Of a DNA stretch of 41,510 nucleotides, positions 24,152 to 32,375 are shown in pieces. The position numbers were made by a program, and so were the translations under genes. Numbering within the stretch: the stretch's first letter is position 1; each line of letters opens with the position of its first letter. The notes beneath the pieces were generated by a model. The model searched no databases and was not told the origin of the DNA. It saw only the letters and a program-made list of their open reading frames with translations. The DNA is from CAYURP01 sp964447175 (lineage in GTDB: Bacteria > Zixibacteria > MSB-5A5 > SM23-73-2): assembly GCA_964447175.1 (NCBI GenBank), contig CAYURP010000025.1, positions 1-41,510 on the forward strand, read 5' to 3'.

Positions 24152-26320
24152 TTAGAACAATCTGTTCAGGTCTTCCTGGTTCAGCTCTGTTTTTCCCTCT
24201 TCTGATATCTCCACTGTGGTTCCATTCAAGGTGAATATAACTTTCTCTCCTAAGGCAAGATATTTGCCAATCTCAGGTTTGATTGATATCAACTTGAAAT
24301 ATGCCGGGCTGAATCTCTCTATTTTTAAGGTTTCCCCTTTGCCCTCAAACTCTGAGTCTACCCAAACATCACCCTTTTTGAAGAAGGACTTCTTGCCCAC
24401 CTGCATGACTTCAGTTACCTTTTTCATTTTACCTTCAGCATCGAAATAACCTTGCGTAGGCGCTGCTGCTATTTTCATACCACTCAAATTTCTTGCCTGC
24501 TGCACAGCTCCTTTTCCTACATCCAGAGAGGTCTTTTTCGAAATCTCGTGCTCTGCTTTATCTGTAAGCTCTTCAGTTGGAACCCGGTAATCAACATCGA
24601 TCAAAAATGAGGTGTACTCGGTTATGATTCCATATTTTTTCGAAAGCATAACGATCTCGTCCACCAATTCTTTATTTTTGCCATAAAGCCTTATCTGATC
24701 GATCAGATATCCGATCCTTCTCGTGGCCCAGAGCAGGGGCACAAATGTATTTTTATCCTTTTCCCGAACGAAATTCACTGCATATTCATAGGTTTTTTTG
24801 TCATTCCCAGCTATGCCACTCAAAATTACATTGCAGTTCCCCTGTCCTTTGAATTTTCCTAAGATTATCAACTGTGATCCCTGGAAAAGATCAGGAAGCT
24901 CCTGAGGATATAGCTGCGAGGTTTCGATTCCATTGAATCTCAATGCCAGATCGGTCAAGATCGGATTGGATATCTTCTTGAAGAAATGGGAAACTTTAAT
25001 CTCGATATCCTCATCCGGGCTGACATAATCCGGAGTTGCATGATTTTCAGAGGCTAATTTATCTAAGAAGTGAGTGTTGACATCGTAACCCACTCCAAAG
25101 ACGAATATCCGGGTATTATAGATATTTTTGTCATCCACATCTTTGAGAATATCCTTAAGCTCGGTTACGCCCACAGTGGGTAAACCATCTGTCAGAAAGA
25201 TCAGGAAGTTGGGTTTACCATCTGATCTTATCTGTTCCAATCCTGTTAAAAGGGCAGAATTTATGTCAGTACCACCATCAGCTTCGGTTTTTTCCACAAA
25301 TCTTAAAGCCTCATCTGTGTTAGCTGAGTTGACATCGACCAGTTCCGGCTTGAAGCTTTCAATGCGATCGTCAAAATCGATGATATTGAATCTGTCTCCC
25401 TGATTTAAACTGTTCAAACAGAACTTGAGTGCGCCCTGAGCCTGTTCGATCTTTTTTCCTTTCATACTGCCGGAGGTATCCAGAATGAAGATCACGTTCT
25501 TTTTGACCTTTTTCTCCGTTGAGACTTCCACTTTAGGAGATACCATTCCTAAAAAGAAGCCGCCCTCCTTTTCATCATAATATGTCAACAGGCTAAATCC
25601 GATGTCCTCATCTGATACGGTGTAATAGAGGACAAAATCCTTGTTGGGCCTGGTGTTTTCTTCAACATAAGTGATTTTTGCTTCATGGTCTGAGATTTTC
25701 TCTATTCTGATGTCATGGGTAGGTGAGAAGATACTTTTAATCGGCTTTTTCGATTCCAGTTCAATTGATAGCTTAACTGATTCCAGGGGGTCATTGGAAA
25801 ATTTCTCCGTTCCCAGTGTGTATTTATATCCACAAATGCCACCAGAAAGCTTCAAGATTTCTGAGTAGCCCAGTTTAATTCTGGTCTCGCCATTAGCCGG
25901 GATGGGGTAGACCCTGGCCTGGAACATTCCATCATTGTAATATTCCAAAAGTGCCGGGTCTTTTCTTTGCCTGACTATGTCCTCATAGACCCTTCTGGCT
26001 TCATCCTTATCCAGAATTTTACCTTTTATTTCCTCATTTCCCACATACATCGAAAATTTGGATATGGAGGCATCCTCAGGAATGGGGAAAATGTATGTTC
26101 CCTCCAGGTCCCGATGATAATTGTTCTTGAATACCTGATCAACAAAAGTCTCTGCCACCTGGTCATTTATCTTTATATCCACGTGATGATATTTTATGGA
26201 TAGCATGGGTGGCATCGGCTCGTATGGCGGAATGGGCCGGGGTATGATAAACCCATCAGCCAGAGCCGGAGAGCTTAAGAGAACTACTGCTAGGCCGATT
26301 AAGAAGACTGTCTTTTTCAT
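24152..26320 (-). CDS. Exported VIT and von Willebrand factor A domain protein
   Basis: 722 residues. A signal peptide (1-21, ALA-DG) is followed by a VIT domain (about 38-170: VAETFVDQVFKNNYHRDLEGTYIFPIPEDA, and DEARRVYEDIVRQRKDPALLEY), as in inter-alpha-trypsin inhibitor heavy chains. A VWA domain (about 274-450) has an intact metal-dependent adhesion site D281-x-S283-x-S285 (ILDTSGSM), a later Thr in GGTDINSAL and Asp in FLTDGLPT. A long beta-rich C-terminal region follows. VIT/VWA proteins of bacteria are surface or periplasmic adhesion or envelope-stress factors. It lies downstream of the ECF sigma/anti-sigma pair on the same strand, which makes it a candidate target of that regulator. 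AAAGGAG precedes the ATG. Confidence 0.92.
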   Translation of the reverse strand: MKKTVFLIGLAVVLLSSPALADGFIIPRPIPPYEPMPPMLSIKYHHVDIKINDQVAETFVDQVFKNNYHRDLEGTYIFPIPEDASISKFSMYVGNEEIKGKILDKDEARRVYEDIVRQRKDPALLEYYNDGMFQARVYPIPANGETRIKLGYSEILKLSGGICGYKYTLGTEKFSNDPLESVKLSIELESKKPIKSIFSPTHDIRIEKISDHEAKITYVEENTRPNKDFVLYYTVSDEDIGFSLLTYYDEKEGGFFLGMVSPKVEVSTEKKVKKNVIFILDTSGSMKGKKIEQAQGALKFCLNSLNQGDRFNIIDFDDRIESFKPELVDVNSANTDEALRFVEKTEADGGTDINSALLTGLEQIRSDGKPNFLIFLTDGLPTVGVTELKDILKDVDDKNIYNTRIFVFGVGYDVNTHFLDKLASENHATPDYVSPDEDIEIKVSHFFKKISNPILTDLALRFNGIETSQLYPQELPDLFQGSQLIILGKFKGQGNCNVILSGIAGNDKKTYEYAVNFVREKDKNTFVPLLWATRRIGYLIDQIRLYGKNKELVDEIVMLSKKYGIITEYTSFLIDVDYRVPTEELTDKAEHEISKKTSLDVGKGAVQQARNLSGMKIAAAPTQGYFDAEGKMKKVTEVMQVGKKSFFKKGDVWVDSEFEGKGETLKIERFSPAYFKLISIKPEIGKYLALGEKVIFTLNGTTVEISEEGKTELNQEDLNRLF

Positions 26321-26392
26321 TTTCTTCTCCTTTCTTTTAAGTCGTCTTTCATAGGTTCATACAAACGGAGAAGAAGAATATTCCCTTAAAAA

Positions 26393-27916
26393 TTATTTTT
26401 CTTTTAAACCCTTTAAATCTTCGAGTCTTTCCTTTAAGCTTTCTTTTTTCTCTTCTGTTATTTCTCTTTTCTGAAACTCTTCTATTTGTTTAATACCCTT
26501 TTCTCTTACAGCTTCATCTTTTGTTTTTTCAAATAAGTGATAATAAGCTGCAGCTATCTGGAGATAAGCACTCTCTACAAAGGTATCGTCTGGATTGTCC
26601 TTAATGAATTCACTCCAGAAATCAATTATAAATCTTAAAAAATCCGCACTCAATTCTTTTTGACGGTAATCTACATCTGGAATCTTTGTACCATCTGGCA
26701 ATGAGTAACGAGTGGTAGTCATCTTAGTTTGTCCCTCAAAAAGTATAGCTTCACAAAGAACTTTTGATGGAGGTTTTGCTTTTAAACTTTTCAATTTCTC
26801 GAGCCTTTGTCTCAATGCCTCTCTTGTTTCTTCTTCAGTTGATATTTTCAGGAATTCTTCTATTTGTTTAATACCTTCTATCCTCACAGCTTCATCTTTT
26901 GTCTTATCAAATAGATAATAATAGGATCCAGCAATCTGGAGATAAGCATATTTGATAGCAGGATCGTCTGGGTTGTCCCGAATGAATTTTTTCCAGAAAT
27001 CTCTGATAACTCTTAAGGAATCTGTACTGAGTCCTCCATGACTGTAATCTATATTTGGTATCTTTGTACCATCTGGCATGGAACACGTTACCGTATGCCC
27101 TTCAGCGTCACCTTCACCAATGATATCTACACACATAAGCTTTGACCTGGGCTTTGCTTTTTTCTCTTCAACATCAGCCAGCGTCCTCATCGCAGCTTTT
27201 GGTGTTTCCTTTTCAACTGACTTTAAAGCTTCCTGCTCTGCAATTTCCGGAACAGAAGCTACTTTCCCAATATCTCTTACGGTATGCTTTTTGGTTGTTA
27301 ACTCGGCACCTTTGCCTGCCTCTATTGTCTTTAACTCTGCTTCCTCACTAATTGCTAATTTTTTATTTTCTATTTCCGGTTCTTTACTTTCCGTTATCTT
27401 TTTTTCCCCTCTTAGAGGAGCGCTTTTTTTTGGAGGGGGAATTGGTTTTTCCCCTTCCATTTTAGGAGTTTCGACTGTTGTTTCAAGTTTCTCTGCCTTT
27501 GATATCTCCTTTTTAGCAGGTTTAACTCTTTGGGGAATTGTTCCCCGATAATCGATGTATAGCTTTCCCACAATGAAGACCAGTACAATCGATACTACGG
27601 CTGCTGCCACTCTCAATCTGGCAGGAGTGAAAACGAAGATATTGCTTGCAAATTCTTTTATTTTAGCGCCAAAAGTCTGTTTTTGTTTTGAGACTATCCT
27701 TTCTCTTACCCTTTGAGAAAAGCTTTCCCAGTAGGTATCGCCTGGTTCAGGTATCTTTATTGCTTTAGTTTTCTCTTCAACAAGCTTCAGGGTCTCGAAT
27801 TTCTCTCTGCATTTCTGGCATTCAGATAGATGTTTTTCCAGTTCTTTTCTTTTTTGCTGGTCTAATTTTTGGTCCAGATAGAGATGAATTAATTTTTCGA
27901 AATCTTTACATATCAT
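26393..27916 (-). CDS. Anti-sigma factor with zf-HC2 domain and duplicated periplasmic module
   Basis: 507 residues from the ATG at 27916, chosen because AAGGAGG sits 8 bases upstream; a GTG at 27925 overlaps the ribosome site. The N-terminal zinc anti-sigma domain has C3, H29, C33 and C36 (HxxxCxxC). One transmembrane helix (about 102-118) is followed by a long Lys/Glu/Pro-rich periplasmic linker. The C-terminus is two tandem repeats of about 125 residues, aligned without gaps for their first 100 positions (SKLMC... and SKVLC...), each with PDGTKIP-x-x-DY, FW-x-x-FI-x-DNPDD, a TPR-like AYLQIA-x-x-YY-x-LF and GIKQIEEF. The repeats are also similar in DNA, so the duplication is fairly recent. 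It holds the ECF sigma factor encoded 13 bp upstream until a periplasmic signal releases it. Confidence 0.88.
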   Translation of the reverse strand: MICKDFEKLIHLYLDQKLDQQKRKELEKHLSECQKCREKFETLKLVEEKTKAIKIPEPGDTYWESFSQRVRERIVSKQKQTFGAKIKEFASNIFVFTPARLRVAAAVVSIVLVFIVGKLYIDYRGTIPQRVKPAKKEISKAEKLETTVETPKMEGEKPIPPPKKSAPLRGEKKITESKEPEIENKKLAISEEAELKTIEAGKGAELTTKKHTVRDIGKVASVPEIAEQEALKSVEKETPKAAMRTLADVEEKKAKPRSKLMCVDIIGEGDAEGHTVTCSMPDGTKIPNIDYSHGGLSTDSLRVIRDFWKKFIRDNPDDPAIKYAYLQIAGSYYYLFDKTKDEAVRIEGIKQIEEFLKISTEEETREALRQRLEKLKSLKAKPPSKVLCEAILFEGQTKMTTTRYSLPDGTKIPDVDYRQKELSADFLRFIIDFWSEFIKDNPDDTFVESAYLQIAAAYYHLFEKTKDEAVREKGIKQIEEFQKREITEEKKESLKERLEDLKGLKEK

Positions 27917-27929
27917 CCTGACCACCTCC

Positions 27930-28505
27930 TTAGAGGTAATCTTTTAGAGATTTTTGCAGTCTTTCCCTTGCCCGGAAAAGCCTGGACATAACCGTGCCCA
28001 CGGATATTTTTAAAGTTTTTGCGATCTGTTCATAACTTAACTCCTCATAGACCTTCAAAATCAAAACCGCTTTAAAAGGAGGAGGCAATTGGTTAATAGA
28101 GGAGTCGATTCTATCCATCAGCTCGTCTTTTATCATCTGGTTAATTGGGTCTGAAACGGTTTTTTGATTCTCCAATTTTTGCGGGGAGAGCTCGGATTCT
28201 GTGATCGAAAATCTTTTTCTTTTCAGATAGTTGATGCTCAAGTTCATACAGATCCTGGAAATCCAGGGATAGAATTTGTATTCCTCTTTAAAAGAACTGA
28301 TGGAAGTAAAAGCCTTAACAAAGGTCTCCTGGGCTATATCGTCTGCTGAATCGTGGTCTTTGGTCATTCTAAAAGCCAGCCTGTAGATATTTTTCTGGTA
28401 TCTTTTCACTAATATTTCGAAAGAGTATAAGTTTCCCTGTTTGGCTTTCCGGATGAATTCTCCCTCTTCTTCTGCAAAATTCAACTCTTTTTTGGGCTTG
28501 ACCAT
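27930..28505 (-). CDS. ECF-type RNA polymerase sigma factor
   Basis: 191 residues from the ATG at 28505, preferred for the GAAGGG just upstream; ATG 28517 and TTG 28520 are alternative starts without a ribosome site. Region 2 is clear (FEILVKRYQKNIYRLAFRMTKDHDSADDIAQETFVKAF, with YPWISRICMNLSINYLKRKR as regions 2.3-2.4), as is region 4 (LPPPFKAVLILKVYEELSYEQIAKTLKISVGTVMSRLFRARERL) with its helix-turn-helix. There is no region 3, as usual for extracytoplasmic-function factors. It is followed at once by its membrane anti-sigma factor. Together they transduce an envelope signal to promoters not identifiable here. Confidence 0.94.
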   Translation of the reverse strand: MVKPKKELNFAEEEGEFIRKAKQGNLYSFEILVKRYQKNIYRLAFRMTKDHDSADDIAQETFVKAFTSISSFKEEYKFYPWISRICMNLSINYLKRKRFSITESELSPQKLENQKTVSDPINQMIKDELMDRIDSSINQLPPPFKAVLILKVYEELSYEQIAKTLKISVGTVMSRLFRARERLQKSLKDYL

Positions 28506-28560
28506 CAACCCTTCCATCAATTAGAAATACAAAGCAATGCCCCGAATATTCCCGAATATT

Positions 28561-29556
28561 TTACAAATGGCACAGATTATAAACTAAAAGTTCTAATATT
28601 AGGTCGGAGTTAAGAAAGCTTCTCTTTAAATCCATATCTGCCTGATAAAGAAGAAGAAAGCCGCTTTGCAGTTGCTTTTGGCTGAAATTTTTGCTCTGTT
28701 CCTTATAATCCTTTAGAAAATAACTGTGAGTTTTCAGATATGAGGATAGTGAGATCTCTGATTTCTTATGGTCAAATTCTTTAACTTTTAAAAGTCTTAT
28801 CAGGTGTTCGGTAAGCCAGTGAATTATAGTTCCCGGCGGTTCTCCAAAGGAGAAAAGGTTATTCAGTACCTCCAGTGCCTGTTTTGTATTCTTTTGGCCC
28901 ACTGAATTCAGAAATTGAAAGATGTCGTTGGCTCCCGTGTATCCGGCAACTTTTTCCACATCCTCTGAGCTTATGATGCTTTTATCCCCTGTAAAAAGCA
29001 GTAATTTTTCGATCTCGTTAGCTAAATCGGGCAAGCTGTTACCAGCCCAGTTTTGCAAGACTTGAATGGCTTCCTTTTTGATGCTCTTTCCATGAGCTTT
29101 CACCCGGTTTGAAATCCAGGAGGGAATCTGGTTCTCGTATAATTTGGGGAACTCCACCACGGTGGTTTTCTTTTCCAAATCGAGAAAGAATTTTTTTCTT
29201 TTGTCAAAGCGAGCAGCGACCAGGACTAAACAGGATGATTCCGGTATCCCCTTAAGATGGGAAAGAAGAAGATCTTTATCAGATGGAGTTAGCTTATCCA
29301 CGTCATAGACTATGACCAGTCTTTTCTCCGCACCCACCGGGAAGGTGGAAGCTTTATTTATGATCTCTACAGTGCTGGATCTGGAGGCATGCAAAACGTC
29401 CAGATCGAAGCTTTTATATGTCGGAGGTATCAAAAGCTGGATCAGCTTATCCAAAGTTTCTCTTTTTTGAAACTCCTCCTCTCCTGAGAAAAGATAGGCT
29501 GGGGAGAGTTTTTTTTTCTCAGCTCTTTTCAGGAATTCCTGGTAACTTATCTTCAT
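28561..29556 (-). CDS. holA: DNA polymerase III delta subunit
   Basis: 331 residues, normal length. HolA is the clamp-loader subunit that opens the beta sliding clamp. The family order is visible: a degenerate AAA+ domain without Walker A (SPAYLFSGEEEFQKRETLDKL, VYDVDKLTPSDKDLLLSHL), a middle helical lid (WAGNSLPDLANEIEKLLLFTGDKSIISSEDVEKV) and the collar domain (LEVLNNLFSFGEPPGTIIHWLTEHLIRLLKVK). This Asp-Leu/EKL pattern is typical of HolA from outside the Proteobacteria. It stands upstream of the ECF sigma gene on the same strand with a 56-bp gap, so it may share a transcript with it. Confidence 0.92.
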   Translation of the reverse strand: MKISYQEFLKRAEKKKLSPAYLFSGEEEFQKRETLDKLIQLLIPPTYKSFDLDVLHASRSSTVEIINKASTFPVGAEKRLVIVYDVDKLTPSDKDLLLSHLKGIPESSCLVLVAARFDKRKKFFLDLEKKTTVVEFPKLYENQIPSWISNRVKAHGKSIKKEAIQVLQNWAGNSLPDLANEIEKLLLFTGDKSIISSEDVEKVAGYTGANDIFQFLNSVGQKNTKQALEVLNNLFSFGEPPGTIIHWLTEHLIRLLKVKEFDHKKSEISLSSYLKTHSYFLKDYKEQSKNFSQKQLQSGFLLLYQADMDLKRSFLNSDLILELLVYNLCHL

Positions 29557-29693
29557 CTCTTTGAAAAGGTATAAAAGGTTTTCCCTTTGTCAATAGAAAT
29601 AAAATGATGATGTAAGTGTGGTTACTCAATTCATTCAGTCAGTTATATTTTGATAAAAATAGATTGAGATAGATTTGGGAAATTATATTAAAT

Positions 29694-29725
29694 AACCAGA
29701 ACCTGACTTAAGTCAGGCTCTGGTT
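29694..29725 (-). terminator. Stem-loop terminator after the RNase H-fold gene
   Basis: AACCAGAACCTGAC (29694-29707) pairs with GTCAGGCTCTGGTT (29712-29725) over a TTAA loop, 14 bp with one mismatch. On the minus strand it is followed by ATTTAATAT. On the plus strand it is followed by TT, so it could work both ways. It lies 30 bp beyond the stop of the leftward 126-residue gene and before holA, separating the two transcripts. Confidence 0.65.
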
Positions 29726-29755
29726 TTGGCGGTGATTCACTTAATCGGCTGCTTT

Positions 29756-30136
29756 CTATTTAGAGGGAATTTGATCCTGCGCCGGATTGTCCGATTTAGG
29801 TATCCAGCACAGGGTGTAGGGCATTTTGTTTTTATAGATCAAAGCCATGTCCCGATAGGGCTTGAGCTCTCTGGTGCAGTCCAGTTTCTGGTTAACCTGG
29901 TGAACTACCAGGTAGCTGTTTCCGAAGATCTCCAGGTGCTTGTTCTTAAAAAGATGAGGATTAAGCTCTGCGAATTCAAGAAGGGCTAAAAGACTGGCAT
30001 ACTCGCATTCCCACTGGTTGCCTGTGAATTTGGCTCTAAAGGTGATGCCTAAATCCGGAATGCAGAAACTGACCACTCCGTCTGAGTCTTTTTCTTTGTC
30101 TGCTGCTTTGGTCACTCCATAAAAGTAGCAATCCAT
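29756..30136 (-). CDS. RNase H-fold protein with altered active site
   Basis: 126 residues. ECEYASLLALLEFAELNPHLFKNKHLEIFGNSYLVVHQVNQKL matches the RNase HI / reverse-transcriptase-like (RVT_3) pattern of a helix beginning with Glu (E45), a strand, then DS-x-LVV-x-Q. Here the catalytic Asp is Asn (N73), and the first-strand Asp of the canonical D-G motif is not clear. The C-terminal part ends in a proline-rich tail. It may be a nucleic-acid-binding relative that has lost cleavage. The gene forms its own small unit with a terminator downstream. I do not recognise a named family. Confidence 0.5.
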   Translation of the reverse strand: MDCYFYGVTKAADKEKDSDGVVSFCIPDLGITFRAKFTGNQWECEYASLLALLEFAELNPHLFKNKHLEIFGNSYLVVHQVNQKLDCTRELKPYRDMALIYKNKMPYTLCWIPKSDNPAQDQIPSK

Positions 30137-30384
30137 CTTAGCTCTCCTTTCCTTTTCTGATTAAGAAAAATGCAAAACCTATGCCACTTATATTTAATGA
30201 GAAAACAAGCAGGCTAAGTGGGAAAAGAGAAACTCATCCAGAATTACGAAAATGTAACCTATTGGGAATCATTGAAATGTAGAGCTTAAGGGAAAAACGT
30301 AGAATGAGGACTCAATCCTGCCCTGAAATGAAATTAAAAAGTCGAGAAGTTTTATGAAAGAGGATTCATACTTAATGCAACCAG

Positions 30385-31548
30385 CTACACTCTCTCCAGG
30401 GGATCAAACAGCTTTTTGTATTCCTGGACAGCGTATCTATCGGTCATTCCTGCGATGTAATCACAGATAACCTGCATTTTATCATCTGGTTTTATCTTCT
30501 CCCGGAAATGGGGTGGAAGCTGATCCGGATTCTCCAAATATGCCTGAAAGAGGCGAGTTATTATCCTTTTAGCCTTATCCCCCATTCGGATCATTCTATA
30601 GTGGCGATACATCCTGTTAAACAGAAACAGCTTCAGTTGGGTGTTGAGTTTGCTGGTGGAGGAGGAGAAAGTTACCATACCCTCACCAGCATTTCTCACA
30701 TCCTCAACCGTCCGGATGCCTTTCATTTTAATCTTGGTGGATGTAGCGGAAATAAGGTCGGTCACCAATCTGTTAATCATCATCCTTATGCATTGGCTTT
30801 GACGTTGATAGGAGCTGAGTTGAGGATATCTTTTTGAAAGCTCGTCTGTGCACTCTTTCCATAAATCTACCTCATCCAGCTCATCTTCTGTTAAAACACC
30901 CGATCTCAATCCGTCATCCACATCGTGGCAGTTAAATGCGATCTCATCTGCCAGACATACCACCTGACACTCAAGGGTGGGATGCTTCTCGGGATCGAAC
31001 TCATGGGGGATGGGTTTATCGTAGATGGTGTGATGCTTGATTATGGATTCCCTCACCTCGTAGGTGAGATTCAATCCCGGGAACTCGGGATATTTCTCCT
31101 CCAGGAAATCGACGACTCTTAATGTCTGGCTATTGTGCTCAAACCCGCCATGATCTTTCATTATTTCATTTAAAGTGTCCTCTCCTGAATGGCCAAATGG
31201 AGTATGACCCAGATCGTGAGCTAAAGCCACCGCCTCTGCTAAATCCTCGTTTAGTCTCAAGGCTCGAGCCACAGACCGTGAGATCTGAGCTACCTCGATA
31301 GTATGGGTTAGTCTGGTTCGGTAATGATCGCCCTCGTGATTTACGAAGACCTGGGTTTTATATTCCAGCCGCCGGAAAGCGGTGGAGTGGATGATCCTGT
31401 CCCGATCCCTCTGAAAATGTGTGCGGTAAGGATGGGGGGTCTCCTGATATTTTCTGCCCCGGGTATCCTTACTTTTCATGGCATAGGAAGCTAAATACTC
31501 TTCCTCCTCCTTTTCCATCTGCTCTCTTGAATATCCTAAACTCTCCAT
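30385..31548 (-). CDS. dgt: Deoxyguanosinetriphosphate triphosphohydrolase-like HD protein
   Basis: 387 residues. HD-domain dNTPase that splits dGTP (or other dNTPs) into nucleoside and triphosphate. The family start YRTHFQRDRDRIIHSTAFRRLEYKTQVF-type motif, the substrate-contact HEGDHYRTRLTHTIEV with metal ligand H82, H111-D112 in LAHDLGHTPFGHSGE, and the later HNSQTLRVVDFLE and LADEIAFNCHDVDDGLR are all present, including the Asp that completes the HD site. The length is that of the type-2 dGTPase-like family, which includes allosterically regulated tetramers. Its 3' neighbour is the RNase H-fold gene 250 bp away. Upstream lies the assembly gap. The gene symbol is by family; true substrate preference is unknown. 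Confidence 0.92.
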   Translation of the reverse strand: MESLGYSREQMEKEEEEYLASYAMKSKDTRGRKYQETPHPYRTHFQRDRDRIIHSTAFRRLEYKTQVFVNHEGDHYRTRLTHTIEVAQISRSVARALRLNEDLAEAVALAHDLGHTPFGHSGEDTLNEIMKDHGGFEHNSQTLRVVDFLEEKYPEFPGLNLTYEVRESIIKHHTIYDKPIPHEFDPEKHPTLECQVVCLADEIAFNCHDVDDGLRSGVLTEDELDEVDLWKECTDELSKRYPQLSSYQRQSQCIRMMINRLVTDLISATSTKIKMKGIRTVEDVRNAGEGMVTFSSSTSKLNTQLKLFLFNRMYRHYRMIRMGDKAKRIITRLFQAYLENPDQLPPHFREKIKPDDKMQVICDYIAGMTDRYAVQEYKKLFDPLERV

Positions 31549-31710
31549 AAAACCTCCCGAATTTACTCCAGGGTTTAATTATAATAAAAAGATGAAAAAG
31601 GTCAAGACAAGAGAAATCTTTTATCCCCTGAAGAATTCGATTCCTTATATAAAATATCCTACAATAATAGAATCGCCCCAACCTTTGATAAAATTCATGG
31701 GTAACAGCAG

Positions 31711-31810
31711 NNNNNNNNNNNNNNNNNNNNNNNNNNNNNNNNNNNNNNNNNNNNNNNNNNNNNNNNNNNNNNNNNNNNNNNNNNNNNNNNNNNNNNNNNN
31801 NNNNNNNNNN
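31711..31810. other. Assembly gap (100 N)
   Basis: Exactly 100 undetermined bases, the conventional placeholder for a scaffold join of unknown size. Sequence on the left (31592 onward) begins a possible plus-strand frame MKKVKTREIF, and sequence on the right (31811-31843) ends one, FEAHQKNPDF-stop. The two could be parts of one gene or of two, but there is too little to name either. Confidence 0.97.
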
Positions 31811-31843
31811 TTTGAAGCTCACCAGAAAAATCCAGATTTTTAA
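31811..31843 (+). CDS. Possible 3' end of a gene lost in the assembly gap
   Basis: The first bases after the gap read F-E-A-H-Q-K-N-P-D-F followed by TAA. The frame is open to the gap edge. With only ten codons this is weak evidence for coding. It is listed because the gap hides whatever precedes it. Confidence 0.2.
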   Translation, partial: FEAHQKNPDF

Positions 31844-31877
31844 GCTGCAAAATTTTTGCTGGAGTTGAAGATTTCTC

Positions 31878-31907
31878 TTGACAAGTTTTTTACGAAAGCT
31901 TTAATTA
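31878..31907 (+). promoter_or_regulatory. Sigma-70-type promoter for the tiny-ORF operon
   Basis: A perfect -35 hexamer TTGACA (31878-31883) is followed after 18 bases by TAATTA (31902-31907) as a weak -10. The predicted transcript would open with the small hairpin CCGCC-TAAATTT-GGCGG (31910-31926) and a leader of about 90 bases before the first ORF. Confidence 0.5.
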
Positions 31908-32007
31908 TGCCGCCTAAATTTGGCGGGGACTTGAACTTTTAAGGAGAAGTACCCCGAAATGTTACATCTTTGTTCTAAAGTTTTTATCACCTCAGGAGGT
32001 GAGAGGA

Positions 32008-32166
32008 ATGAGGTGTACCTGGTGTGGAGAGAAAATAGAAGACGATCCTGTATGGAAAAAAGACAAACCCTATTGCTCAGAAGAGTGCGAAGAGATGGAT
32101 ACGGATGAGGGTGAGGATGAGGAAAAGGAAGAAGAGAATGAAGACGAGAACGAAGACAAAGAGTAA
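32008..32166 (+). CDS. Tiny zinc-knuckle protein with acidic tail
   Basis: 52 residues. MRCTWCGEKIEDDP opens with C3-x2-C6, and YCSEEC supplies C23 and C27, a four-cysteine zinc knuckle. Residues 28-52 are almost entirely Glu, Asp and Asn. The ribosome site is unusually strong, AGGAGGTGAG a few bases before the ATG, and it overlaps a small hairpin CACCT-CAGG-AGGTG (31988-32001) that could mask it. The frame is too short for normal gene callers but is backed by promoter, ribosome site and composition. It is the first of three tiny ORFs before a terminator. The function is unknown. The acidic tail suggests a metal-handling or protein-binding adaptor. Confidence 0.7.
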   Translation: MRCTWCGEKIEDDPVWKKDKPYCSEECEEMDTDEGEDEEKEEENEDENEDKE

Positions 32167-32189
32167 TAATGCAACCCTTTTAGGCTAAA

Positions 32190-32218
32190 CACCTACAGTT
32201 TTTTATATTCTGCAGGTG
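32190..32218 (+). promoter_or_regulatory. Hairpin between tiny ORFs 1 and 2
   Basis: CACCTACAG (32190-32198) pairs with CTGCAGGTG (32210-32218), 9 bp with one mismatch. No T-run follows, so it is not a terminator; it could control or protect the downstream part of the message. Confidence 0.45.
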
Positions 32219-32260
32219 AGGATACTTTTAACAATTTTGCCTCGATAGGAGGTGAGATAA

Positions 32261-32320
32261 TTGAAGAAGAAGGGTAAAACCACCAAAGCCGCCGCAAAAC
32301 CTAAGAAAGGAAAAAAATGA
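32261..32320 (+). CDS. Tiny highly basic peptide (19 aa, TTG start)
   Basis: MKKKGKTTKAAAKPKKGKK, starting at TTG 32261. A full AGGAGGTGA ribosome site (32247-32255) lies exactly 5 bases upstream, as good as any in the window, which argues for real translation despite the rare start. Ten of 19 residues are lysine; the Ala/Pro/Lys composition resembles histone-H1-like tails. Its TGA overlaps the ATG of the next tiny ORF (ATGA), so the two are translationally coupled. The strongly acidic product of the first ORF and this basic peptide would be natural binding partners, but that is only an inference. Confidence 0.55.
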   Translation: MKKKGKTTKAAAKPKKGKK

Positions 32321-32358
32321 GTGGATGCTGCGGTTCAATGAAAACTGAAAAGAAATAG
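32317..32358 (+). CDS. Tiny cysteine-containing peptide (13 aa), coupled to ORF 2
   Basis: MSGCCGSMKTEKK. The ATG overlaps the stop of the preceding basic peptide in the classic ATGA arrangement, and a terminator follows 18 bases after its stop. A vicinal Cys pair flanked by Gly could bind metal or be a modification site. The coding status rests only on position and coupling, so it is uncertain. Confidence 0.4.
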   Translation: MSGCCGSMKTEKK

Positions 32359-32375
32359 TTAGTGTTTTGTTTCAG

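Noticed and set aside
31592..31843. ORF spanning the N gap on either strand
   Set aside because: The frame is only open because N codons are not stops and the gap size is arbitrary. Neither side has a recognisable protein.
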